NCBI GenBank assembly: GCA_945883545.1
Contig: CAMCXT010000023.1
Span: 1-49,543, forward strand
DNA from: Chitinophaga pinensis
GTDB taxonomy: Bacteria; Bacteroidota; Bacteroidia; M30B66
Reading direction: 5' to 3'
Length of the DNA stretch: 49,543 nucleotides
Below are positions 24,699 to 32,506 of the stretch, one piece after another. The first letter of the stretch is position 1. Each line of letters opens with the position of its first letter. Position numbers and translations under genes: made by a program. The notes beneath the pieces are model-generated. The model was not told where the DNA came from. It searched no databases and saw only the letters and a program-made list of their open reading frames with translations.

Positions 24699-25208
24699 AT
24701 GGCAGAACACGATGAATTAACAGAAGAGAATTTTTTCTCGACCGATGATGTTTACAAAATTGCAGCATTGGTAAATGAAAACCTTGCCGGTGTTGTTTAT
24801 CATTATTGGGTAAACAAAGCCAGCGATTCGCCTTTCGAAGTGCTCGATTGGATCACTTTGGCATTTAAAAGCGGAAACAGAATCACCTTCACCGCTGGCT
24901 TAGAAACCGATGGAATTCGGGTTGCAGAGCCAGATTTTGATGCCGAACGTGCCAAATTGGAAGCCGAGTTTCAAGGAAAAGTGACTATCGAAAGCCGTGA
25001 TGCCAGCAAACACAAAATGTGGAAGACTGCCATCGGACAAGACATCACCCCTTCGTTGATGCGTTTCGAGGGTAGAGTAATCAACGACAGTTTGGTGCTT
25101 AAATTCGACGATGGCGATGCTGTTGAGATTTTCCTAGGCATCGAAGGGCTTGAAGTTGACTTTTTCGATGAGGATGAAGACTCTGGAATGACCGATGTGC
25201 TGGCATAA
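24699..25208 (+). CDS. acidic hypothetical protein
   Basis: Protein of 169 residues without signal peptide or membrane segment; family not recognised. Strongly acidic, especially at the C-terminus (DFFDEDEDSG). Starts 2 bases after the stop of the prolyl oligopeptidase and ends 9 bases before the second S9 peptidase, so it is co-transcribed with both. Cytosolic location contrasts with its exported neighbours. Confidence 0.75.
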   Translation: MAEHDELTEENFFSTDDVYKIAALVNENLAGVVYHYWVNKASDSPFEVLDWITLAFKSGNRITFTAGLETDGIRVAEPDFDAERAKLEAEFQGKVTIESRDASKHKMWKTAIGQDITPSLMRFEGRVINDSLVLKFDDGDAVEIFLGIEGLEVDFFDEDEDSGMTDVLA

Positions 25209-25217
25209 TTACCTCCA

Positions 25218-27122
25218 ATGAAATTTAGACAAACAATGAAAATAAAATCGATCTGTAGTGCTATCGTTATGACGACTTTGCTAGGAACAGCAAATGTGCA
25301 GGCTCAATCTGCACCACTTATTCCATTAAGTGATTTCTTTAAAAATCCCGAAAAATCGGCGTTTCGTATTTCGCCTGATGGGAAGAAACTGGCTTTCATG
25401 CAGCCAAGGAAAAACCGAATGAACGTGTTTGTTCAAGAAATCGGGAAGCCAGATCAACTGCAAGTTACTTTCGCCGAAGAGCGCGATATTGCTGGATATT
25501 TCTGGAAAAACGACAACCGTTTGGTGTTTCTTCAAGACAAAGGTGGAAACGAAAACTTCCATTTGTTTGCTGTGGATGCCGATGCGAAAAACTTGAAAGA
25601 GCTCACGCCATTCGACAATGTTCGTGTTGATATCATCGACGATCTTGCCGATAATGAATCGGAAATGATTGTAGGGCTTAATAAGAGAAATCCTGAAATT
25701 TACGATGCTTACAAACTCAATATCGTAAGTGGTGAGCTCACGATGATTGCCGAAAATCCGGGCAATATTTCAGGTTGGCTTACCGATAACAAAGGTTCCA
25801 TTCGTGTGGCTACAACAACCGATGGTATCAACCAAAGTGTGATGTACCGCGAGTCGGAAAAGGATGCTTTTAAGGTGATCAAAACCACCAACTTCAAGGA
25901 GTCGTTTAGTCCGCTGTTTTTCGATTTCGACGACAAAACACTTTTCGTTTCTTCAAGTGTTGGTCGCGACAAAGGGGCAATTATTGCCTACGATCCAGCA
26001 GCCGACAAAGAATTGCGTATGGTGTATGAGCATCCTGAAGTGGATGTTAGTTCGTTGCTTCGCAGCAAAAAGCGCAAAGTAATTACGGGTGTTGCTTACG
26101 AAACCGACAAATCGCATTACCATTTCCTCGATAAAAAACGCGAAGATCTACAGAAGAAATTCGATGCGCGTTTCCCTGGCTATGAGGTTTCATTGGGAGG
26201 TCAAAGCCGCAACGAAGACAAGATGTTGCTTTACGTTGGAAGCGACCGCAGTTATGGATCGTATTGGTTTTTCGATGAAGCTACAGGCACCTTCACCAAA
26301 CTAGCCGAAATGGCTCCTTGGTTAAAAGAAGATCAGCTTTGCGAAATGAAACCTATCACTTACAAATCTCGCGATGGTATGGTGATCAACGGTTATCTCA
26401 CTTTGCCTAAAGGTGTTCCAGCGAAGAATCTTCCTGTCATTATCAATCCACATGGTGGGCCTTGGGCACGCGATTCTTGGGGTTTCAATCCTGAAGTTCA
26501 GTTCCTTGCAAACCGCGGATATGCTGTGTTGCAGATGAATTTCCGTGGTTCGGTAGGTTACGGACGTAAATTCTGGGAAGCATCGTTTAAGCAATGGGGC
26601 AAAACCATGCAAAACGACATTACCGATGGCGTTGAATGGTTGATCAAAGAAGGCATTGCCGATAAGAAGCGTGTAGCCATTTATGGTGCATCTTACGGTG
26701 GTTATGCAACCTTGGCAGGAATTACATTCACACCCGATTTGTATGCTTGTGCAGTTGATTATGTAGGTGTTTCGAATCTTTTCACTTTCATGAGCACCAT
26801 TCCTCCATACTGGAAACCGTATTTAGATATGATGTACGAAATGGTTGGTGATCCTGAAAAAGACAAAGAATTGATGACTTCAGCATCTCCAGTTTTCCAT
26901 GTGGATAAAATCAAATGCCCTTTGTTTATTGCGCAAGGAGCAAACGATCCACGTGTGGCAAAAGCCGAATCGGATCAAATTGTTGAAGCCTTGAAAAAGC
27001 GCGGTATCGACGTGCCATACATGGTGAAAGACAACGAAGGTCATGGTTTTTCGAACGAAGAAAACCGTATGGATTTCTACAATCAGATGGAAGCATTTTT
27101 CGCGAAATACCTGAAGAAGTAA
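25218..27122 (+). CDS. exported S9 family peptidase (acylaminoacyl-peptidase/DPP-like, S9C)
   Basis: Serine peptidase of 634 residues with signal peptide to about VQAQ, an N-terminal beta-propeller with SPDGKKLAF-type blades, and an alpha/beta-hydrolase C-terminus. Triad: Ser492 in GASYGGYA, Asp577 in GANDPRV, His609 in EGHGF. HGGPWARDSWGF and NFRGSVGYGR support S9C. Likely releases N-terminal blocked or dipeptide units outside the cytoplasm. A second ATG at 25236 gives a shorter n-region and is an equally good start. Ends at a strong terminator. Confidence 0.93.
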   Translation: MKFRQTMKIKSICSAIVMTTLLGTANVQAQSAPLIPLSDFFKNPEKSAFRISPDGKKLAFMQPRKNRMNVFVQEIGKPDQLQVTFAEERDIAGYFWKNDNRLVFLQDKGGNENFHLFAVDADAKNLKELTPFDNVRVDIIDDLADNESEMIVGLNKRNPEIYDAYKLNIVSGELTMIAENPGNISGWLTDNKGSIRVATTTDGINQSVMYRESEKDAFKVIKTTNFKESFSPLFFDFDDKTLFVSSSVGRDKGAIIAYDPAADKELRMVYEHPEVDVSSLLRSKKRKVITGVAYETDKSHYHFLDKKREDLQKKFDARFPGYEVSLGGQSRNEDKMLLYVGSDRSYGSYWFFDEATGTFTKLAEMAPWLKEDQLCEMKPITYKSRDGMVINGYLTLPKGVPAKNLPVIINPHGGPWARDSWGFNPEVQFLANRGYAVLQMNFRGSVGYGRKFWEASFKQWGKTMQNDITDGVEWLIKEGIADKKRVAIYGASYGGYATLAGITFTPDLYACAVDYVGVSNLFTFMSTIPPYWKPYLDMMYEMVGDPEKDKELMTSASPVFHVDKIKCPLFIAQGANDPRVAKAESDQIVEALKKRGIDVPYMVKDNEGHGFSNEENRMDFYNQMEAFFAKYLKK

Positions 27123-27148
27123 AATAAAAAGCACAAATAATTTTTATG

Positions 27149-27182
27149 AAATCCGGGTTGTACAATACTTCCCGGATTTTTT
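27149..27182 (+). terminator. intrinsic terminator after the S9 peptidase operon
   Basis: Stem AAATCCGGG (27149-27157) with CCCGGATTT (27171-27179) and a T run to 27182. Its position rules out an in-frame ATG at 27146 as the start of the next gene. Confidence 0.9.
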
Positions 27183-27196
27183 CATTTTTACCTATC

Positions 27197-27739
27197 ATGA
27201 GACGGCTAAAAGTATTTATCGCATGTAGCCTAGATGGTTATATCGCCGACGAAAACGAATCACTCGAATTCCTCAATTGTGTACACGATGAGGATGAAGA
27301 TTACGGTTATTCCTCATTTTACGATAAGGTTCAAACGGTTCTTATCGGCCGCAAAACTTACGATACCTTGATTTCTTTCGGGATGCCATTTGCCCACGAA
27401 GGCAAAGAAACATTCGTATTTACGCGCAAGTTCAGAGAAGAAAATCGCCATGCGAAATTCATTACCGACAATCCGGTCGAATTCGTGAAAATTCTGAAAA
27501 ACACACCCGGAGGCCTTATTTATTGCGACGGCGGTGGAACCATCGTAACCCAATTAATTACTGCCAAATTGGTTGATGAAATTGTTGTTTCAATCATTCC
27601 TCGGCTTTTAGGCAAAGGCACCAAATTATTTAATGAAAATTTGATGGGACAAATTCCACTTTACCTCGTGAGTAGTCGCTCATTTCCTAGCGGATTGGTG
27701 CAGATAAAATACCGCTCTAGTCCAATCGTAGCGCCTTAA
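27197..27739 (+). CDS. dihydrofolate reductase family protein (RibD C-terminal domain)
   Basis: Cytosolic NADPH-dependent reductase-like protein of 180 residues, RibD_C fold. MRRLKVFIACSLDGYIA is the typical start; VLIGRKTYDTL and YCDGGGTIVTQLI are the cofactor-binding segments; VDEIVVSIIPRLLGKGTKLF is the C-terminal signature. Substrate unknown; this is not the housekeeping FolA. ATG 27197 is chosen because the earlier ATG lies in the terminator. No clear promoter is visible between terminator and start. Confidence 0.88.
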   Translation: MRRLKVFIACSLDGYIADENESLEFLNCVHDEDEDYGYSSFYDKVQTVLIGRKTYDTLISFGMPFAHEGKETFVFTRKFREENRHAKFITDNPVEFVKILKNTPGGLIYCDGGGTIVTQLITAKLVDEIVVSIIPRLLGKGTKLFNENLMGQIPLYLVSSRSFPSGLVQIKYRSSPIVAP

Positions 27740-28312
27740 TTCATTCTTAAAATGCTTTCCCTTCGGGGAATATTGCAGCACAAATAAAGTGAGCATTTAA
27801 TTCCCGAAGATTAATTATTATAATTATTTCACACATGTTGGTTTCTGCCCGGGGGAAGCTTTTAGGAGGATCGGTGGAATCGGTTTTACAATGTTGAAAA
27901 CCTGAGTTCGTTTCCCCAAGATTATTCTGTGGCAAAAAAAATGTGGCATTTTATTTTGCCACAGAAAAATTGCCACACATTTGTGGCAAAATAAGTGTGG
28001 CATTTTAAATTGCCACAAAGAAATTGCCACAAGATTTTAGATTTTCCATTGCAAGCGCATAACTGTTTTCTCTATTCTTTAAATTTAGAAAAATGAGCCT
28101 TTACGGATTGGATTGATTGAGAAACAGGAGGTTTTGCGTTATCTGTTATCGATTAACAAAAGAGGCAGTAACAAACAAATTTTGATCATTCGATTCAACA
28201 AGAGCAACTAATGAACTATTTCATGGATGAACGATTTAAAAAATTACAGAGATTTACATTCTTCAAACTCAAGTGCCAAGCATTAATCGTTCGGAGTATA
28301 AAAAGTTAATCT
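27740..28312. other. 573-base gene-free region with inverted-site array
   Basis: No convincing gene. Near the left end CTTCGGGGAA (about 27768) pairs with TTCCCGAAG (about 27804) across a ~30-base loop. The 54-bp tandem array of TGTGGCA/TGCCACA sites is at 27928-28031. The remainder (28032-28312) is AT-rich with no recognised feature and presumably holds the promoter of the next gene. Confidence 0.6.
27928..28031. repeat. two 54-bp units, each with four TGTGGCA/TGCCACA sites
   Basis: Eight 7-base sites at 27928, 27942, 27957, 27971, 27982, 27996, 28011 and 28025. Orientation is forward-forward-reverse-reverse, repeated; corresponding sites are exactly 54 bases apart. The AT-rich spacers (10-14 bases at most) are partly conserved. 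The array can fold into hairpins or act as a multi-site operator. Confidence 0.85.
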
Positions 28313-29845
28313 ATGCGCGCTAAACTCTTTATATTGTTTTGTCTATTTTATAGTTGGGCAGCCGCCCAACGACAAGCGGACAATTTAATTAACGGCAATT
28401 GTGACCAAGTGCAAGGCGGCGGAAATTGTCTTCCTCCATATGCAAATATGGTATTAAAGTTTAATGACGACGGCTTAGAAGAAATCATAGAGCCTTTGGA
28501 TTTAGGCCTTTCTACTTATTACAGTCGTGCAGCATATTCTGATTCCGAAGGTAATTTAGCTTTTGCCTCCAATGGCTGGCGTTTAGTAGATAATCAAGGC
28601 AATGTGTTATCAAATCGATTGTATTTCGATTGGATTCCTTGGCCAGCTGATAATCCAGATACTACAAACATAGCAAACTCTTTAGGTCCATTATTTTTAA
28701 ATGATCCTAGCAACCCAAATAGAGCATATTTGTTTTATGGGCAATTTAAGGCTGGCAATTTTGGTCCAGAAGTGCTAAAGGCAGATGTGGTGTTTACATG
28801 CGCTTACTTAGATGTCTCCAATCGGGCATTAATTAGCCAAAATAACGTCGTCATGAACGACACTTCTGCTTCTGGCGATATGCAGGCTTGCCGGCATGCC
28901 AATGGTCGCGACTGGTGGTTAATTAAGCCAGGCATTTATGAAGATGAATATTATATTGGTCTGCTAAGCCCTACGGGAATCTCCGAAATGGAGAAAATTA
29001 CTATTCCCGGCATCATTCATCGAGGTCAATTCGAAACCTATTCATATTTCTCTTTCGATGGTTTAAAATTTCTCCACTTTACAGGCAAACGCTACAAATA
29101 CCTGCACGAATATGATTTTGACCGTTGCACAGGTACCTTAAGCAACCCTATCATTCATGATTTAACGGACTCAATTTCTTGGGGAGATGGAAATGCTTGC
29201 AACATTAGTTCTGACGGGTCTAAGTTTTATATTCGCAGATCATCGAATCCTGATTTAGGTCTAATTGGCGCTCTTTTACAATATGATTTGAATAATTCCA
29301 ATTGGACTTTACTTTCAAACACCATAACCAACTCTCCCCAATTAGCTCCAAATGGCAAAGAGATATTTCTTGAGGGTAGAATTATTTCAAATGACACAAC
29401 TCTAATACGCACTTTATGTCGTATAAAAAAACCCAATTTGCCAGGGTTATCTTGCGAGTTCATATTACACACAGATACAATTGAAAATTCTACAACATTT
29501 GTTTCACCTTCCAACTTTGCGAATTTTCGATTAGGTCCCATTGATGGAAGTGGGTGCGATACGTTAGGCATAAATAGCATTGAAGTGTATGATAAGCCTA
29601 AGCCGGATATTTCTGTTTATCCTAATCCAGCAAGTAGTTTAATAAACATTAGATTGATAAATACTAGCCCTCAAAAACCAAGTCTGGAAATGTTTAACAC
29701 ACAAGGGGCGCGGGTGTATCAATCACAATTTAATGGCATCATTCATACAGTAGATATTGAGAAAATAGGATTAAGTAGCGGTTTATATTGGGTTAGCGTT
29801 TTAAATGGGAAAGATGGATTTGTGAAAAGATTTGTAATAGAATAG
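28313..29845 (+). CDS. T9SS type A sorting-domain secreted protein
   Basis: Secreted protein of 510 residues, function unknown. Signal peptide to about WAAAQ; a central region with propeller-like segments (SDGSKFYIRR, LQYDLNNSNWTLL, SPQLAPNGKEIFL), of the kind seen in Bacteroidota surface proteins; paired cysteines; then a T9SS type A sorting domain from about 428 (ISVYPNPASSLINIRL ... SGLYWVSVLNGKDGFVKRFVIE). The base composition looks more AT-rich than that of the peptidase operon before it, which may mean acquisition; this was judged by eye only. Confidence 0.85.
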   Translation: MRAKLFILFCLFYSWAAAQRQADNLINGNCDQVQGGGNCLPPYANMVLKFNDDGLEEIIEPLDLGLSTYYSRAAYSDSEGNLAFASNGWRLVDNQGNVLSNRLYFDWIPWPADNPDTTNIANSLGPLFLNDPSNPNRAYLFYGQFKAGNFGPEVLKADVVFTCAYLDVSNRALISQNNVVMNDTSASGDMQACRHANGRDWWLIKPGIYEDEYYIGLLSPTGISEMEKITIPGIIHRGQFETYSYFSFDGLKFLHFTGKRYKYLHEYDFDRCTGTLSNPIIHDLTDSISWGDGNACNISSDGSKFYIRRSSNPDLGLIGALLQYDLNNSNWTLLSNTITNSPQLAPNGKEIFLEGRIISNDTTLIRTLCRIKKPNLPGLSCEFILHTDTIENSTTFVSPSNFANFRLGPIDGSGCDTLGINSIEVYDKPKPDISVYPNPASSLINIRLINTSPQKPSLEMFNTQGARVYQSQFNGIIHTVDIEKIGLSSGLYWVSVLNGKDGFVKRFVIE

Positions 29846-30212
29846 TAATTGTCTGCTACTAAAAGCTTTTTGCGCAACGCGGGCAATTTGTGTTTCGATT
29901 AATACATTATATTCTGAAGCCAGCACAGTACAAACTTTCTAACCGCTATAGGTCTTCATTCTCTTTCAACATGCTCATAAATGTACTTTCGATTCGGTTG
30001 AGTTTTTAACAATTTCTCTATGAATGATGTGAAATTGACCTTCGAAATGCGGATAGCCTCGAGAAGAGATATTAACAATTTGAATGATTGTGTTGCTGCC
30101 AAGTTTCCTGCAGAAAGTTAATTGAGTGCATTAGTGTCTCAGTTAAAGTGAGAAAAGGATATCTACTTCTTTATAATTAGGATTTAAATGCGGTATAACT
30201 TATATTTGAAGT
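29846..30212. other. gene-poor stretch upstream of a decayed gene pair
   Basis: No supported gene. Short open stretches exist on both strands (for example 30020-30121 plus, 33 codons), but none has recognisable similarity or a clear promoter. Together with the truncated pair that follows, this looks like a site of gene loss. Confidence 0.4.
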
Positions 30213-30395
30213 ATGGAGAAAGCTCTTAGGATAATCTCGCTAAAGGACAAGCAATCTGACTATTCTTATTGGATGTCAAAGAGTTTCATTGATAGACTCT
30301 ATGCTATTGAACTTTTAAGAAATCAATACATTAAATTCAATAAAGATGTTCAGCCAAGACTTCAGAGAGTTTGTAGAATTGTTAATCAAAAATAA
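30213..30395 (+). CDS. small antitoxin-like protein paired with AbiEii-like nucleotidyltransferases
   Basis: Protein of 60 residues with the pattern ISLKDKQSDYSYWMSKSFIDRL...QPRLQRVCRIV. From memory of the family, such ~60-70-residue proteins (RIIPL..KQSDFAYW ... AQPRLQRVYRIVK) are encoded just upstream of, and overlapping, a nucleotidyltransferase of the AbiEii/MNT-type toxin class. Here the overlapping downstream reading frame survives only as 23 codons. Function inferred from that pairing only. Confidence 0.55.
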   Translation: MEKALRIISLKDKQSDYSYWMSKSFIDRLYAIELLRNQYIKFNKDVQPRLQRVCRIVNQK

Positions 30396-30417
30396 AGCTG
30401 AATATCTAATTGCCTAA
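30346..30417 (+). pseudogene. truncated start of an AbiEii-like nucleotidyltransferase
   Basis: An ATG inside the preceding small gene opens a frame of 23 residues, MFSQDFREFVELLI... ending in AEYLIA then stop. It matches the start of nucleotidyltransferases that continue YLIVGGYAV(x)HG...KDLDLW. The frame stops just where the GG nucleotide-binding motif is expected; no remainder was recognised downstream. Overlap with the upstream gene is 50 bases. Confidence 0.45.
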
Positions 30418-30552
30418 TTTCCAAAAGAACGACTGCAGCTTTGCTAATATTCACCAGCTCAACGAAGCTTATGTAAACCGTCGCCAAAGTTTGGAACAGA
30501 AAAGAAGAGCTTGATGTGGTAAAATTCCTGCGGTTTTCATTAATTTCACCGC

Positions 30553-32004
30553 ATGAAGTCAACGCTACTCTCCTTTATTGCTCTCATTCTCTTTGGTTTA
30601 AATCTTTCAGCGCAAACCTACAACGGTTCCGAAAGTGTCGAATTTGATGCTGCCAACAACCGCTACCTCGTTTCAAATACCGGCAGCGGACAAATCCTTG
30701 CACGCGCTGCAAATGGAACTTTGTCGGTTTTTAAAAGTGGAATCAGTCCTGCACCTTACGGACTCGAAATTCTTGGAAATACCGTTTACGCCTGCTGTGG
30801 TGGATCTATCAAAGGTTTCGATCTTACCACTGGAAACGAAGTATTTACCATCAACCTTGGCGCGCAATTCCTCAACGGCATCACCAGCGATGGAATGAGC
30901 AGCCTTTTCGCTACCGACTTTTCAGGCAAAAAACTTTTCCGAATCCGCCCTGCAGCAAATGCCTTCAACCTGATGGCGCAAAATTTAGTGCAGAGTCCAA
31001 ACGGCATCGTTTACGACTTGGCCAACAACCGTCTCGTTTTCGTGAACTGGGGCGCAAATGCACCAATCAAGGAATTTTCTTTTGCCGATTCAACGGTTTC
31101 TACCATTACCACCACAACGCTCGGCAATTGCGACGGACTTGCTTGGAACGGTCTCGATACTTGGTACATCTCAGCTTGGACTGGTCAGAAGATCGTGAAA
31201 TTCGACCGCGATTTTACCAATGCACCAGTGAACGTTCAAACAGGAATGAGTTCTCCTGCCGATATCTATTACAACCAACTTTCCGACACCTTAGCAGTTC
31301 CAAATTCAGGAAACAATACCGTTGTTTTTATTGGATTTGCAGCCATCGAAAATGTACCATGTTCATTGCTTCCACTGTCTGTTGATGCCGATTCATCGCA
31401 GTTTATCGGTACAGTGTTGTCATTCGGCGATTCGGTACTTCGTGTGCGCTTAACAAACAATTCTGGATTGAATTTCGCCTATCCACAAGCACGATTAACA
31501 CCTGTTAATGCGCTTCCAGCGGGTATGACTTTCGGAGTCAATCAAGATGGTTTCAACGTGTTTGCATCTTCCTGGAATTCAGGCGAAAGTGCTTATGTTG
31601 AATTTTATTTCAATGTGGCATCTGCAATTGCAGAGAATACGGTCCTCGATTTCCAAATCGATGTTACCAATTTGATTCCTTCATCTGCCGATACTTGCTT
31701 CTTTAGCGAAACTTTTTCGGTTGATCTAAACCCCGGCAATACTGTTGATTTGGACGATCTTGAAACCCCCAAATTGGCTCTGTTCCCAAATCCTGCCGAT
31801 CAATACATCCAACTTCAAGTTGCTGGTTCAGCGGCAATTTCTGCAGTCGAACTGATCGATTTGTCGGGCAGATCAGTTTATCAAGCATCTGGAGCTTTCA
31901 CCACCATTTCAACTACCGACATCCCTTCCGGATTGTACATCCTTCAAGTGAAAGATCAAACGGGCGAAATGCATCAGAAGAAGATCGTGGTAAAGCACGA
32001 TTAA
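30553..32004 (+). CDS. T9SS type A sorting-domain protein with NHL/SMP-30-like propeller
   Basis: Secreted protein of 483 residues: signal peptide to about LNLSAQ, a beta-propeller of NHL/SMP-30 type (about 22-260; repeated GLEILGNTVYA, NGITSDGMSSLFATDF, NGIVYDLANNRLVFVN), an immunoglobulin-like region (about 270-395), and a T9SS type A sorting domain from about 405 (LALFPNPADQYIQL ... GLYILQVKDQTG). Likely surface or secreted binding protein; ligand unknown. TAATTTCA-CCGC directly before the ATG resembles the leaderless arrangement of other genes here, with a poorer match. Confidence 0.87.
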   Translation: MKSTLLSFIALILFGLNLSAQTYNGSESVEFDAANNRYLVSNTGSGQILARAANGTLSVFKSGISPAPYGLEILGNTVYACCGGSIKGFDLTTGNEVFTINLGAQFLNGITSDGMSSLFATDFSGKKLFRIRPAANAFNLMAQNLVQSPNGIVYDLANNRLVFVNWGANAPIKEFSFADSTVSTITTTTLGNCDGLAWNGLDTWYISAWTGQKIVKFDRDFTNAPVNVQTGMSSPADIYYNQLSDTLAVPNSGNNTVVFIGFAAIENVPCSLLPLSVDADSSQFIGTVLSFGDSVLRVRLTNNSGLNFAYPQARLTPVNALPAGMTFGVNQDGFNVFASSWNSGESAYVEFYFNVASAIAENTVLDFQIDVTNLIPSSADTCFFSETFSVDLNPGNTVDLDDLETPKLALFPNPADQYIQLQVAGSAAISAVELIDLSGRSVYQASGAFTTISTTDIPSGLYILQVKDQTGEMHQKKIVVKHD

Positions 32005-32120
32005 GCGGAAAGTAACGGTCTTAAATAGTTTATTCGCTCAGTGAGATAGCTCATTTGAAACGCATGGCAATGCATCGTATTGTTTGCTGCACGAATGCCG
32101 CAATGCCCTATTGTCACTGT

Positions 32121-32309
32121 TTAAGCCCTACGAATGAACTTCCAACCCATCCAACCTGAAGAAACGGTAAGTACGACCATCATAACAAAGATGATCCATA
32201 CACCCGAACCAGCAGAATTTACGTTGGTTGCATCGGTCAGTAATCTGACATTCAGAGGCACTAAAAACAGTGCGAGAAGGAAACTAAGTAATCCAAACAA
32301 CCTTATCAT
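32121..32309 (-). CDS. small two-helix membrane protein
   Basis: Protein of 62 residues starting MIRLFGLLSFLLALFLVPL, with two hydrophobic segments (about 4-18 and 36-52) and a basic end (GWKFIRRA). Upstream in-frame codons exist, but the ATG at 32307-32309 gives a sensible inner-membrane protein. Family not recognised. Lies between two T9SS genes; could be a chance ORF. Confidence 0.45.
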   Translation of the reverse strand: MIRLFGLLSFLLALFLVPLNVRLLTDATNVNSAGSGVWIIFVMMVVLTVSSGWMGWKFIRRA

Positions 32310-32506
32310 GGAATACGAATTTATACCTCTGTAGAGACCTTTCGTAACTTGCTGATAACAAGCAATCAACCGGATGGTGTTAATAACTACTATATTTAAA
32401 TAGCTGTAATTGTGATAGTTAGAGGTTTTGATCGTTGAATTTGGATGTAAGCAAATGCAAAACGGCCTCCACAAAGGGAAGCCGTTCGGTGTAAGATCTG
32501 ATAAAA

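Noticed and set aside
27824-28030. 68-codon minus-strand frame with an 18-residue repeat
   Set aside because: It reads through the 54-bp inverted-site array; the pattern of DNA sites in both orientations explains the sequence better. Kept as a caveat in the finding on the array.
30020-30121. 33-codon frame beginning MNDVKLTFEM
   Set aside because: Looks protein-like, but so do minus-strand frames over the same bases; no promoter, no recognised family and too short to support.
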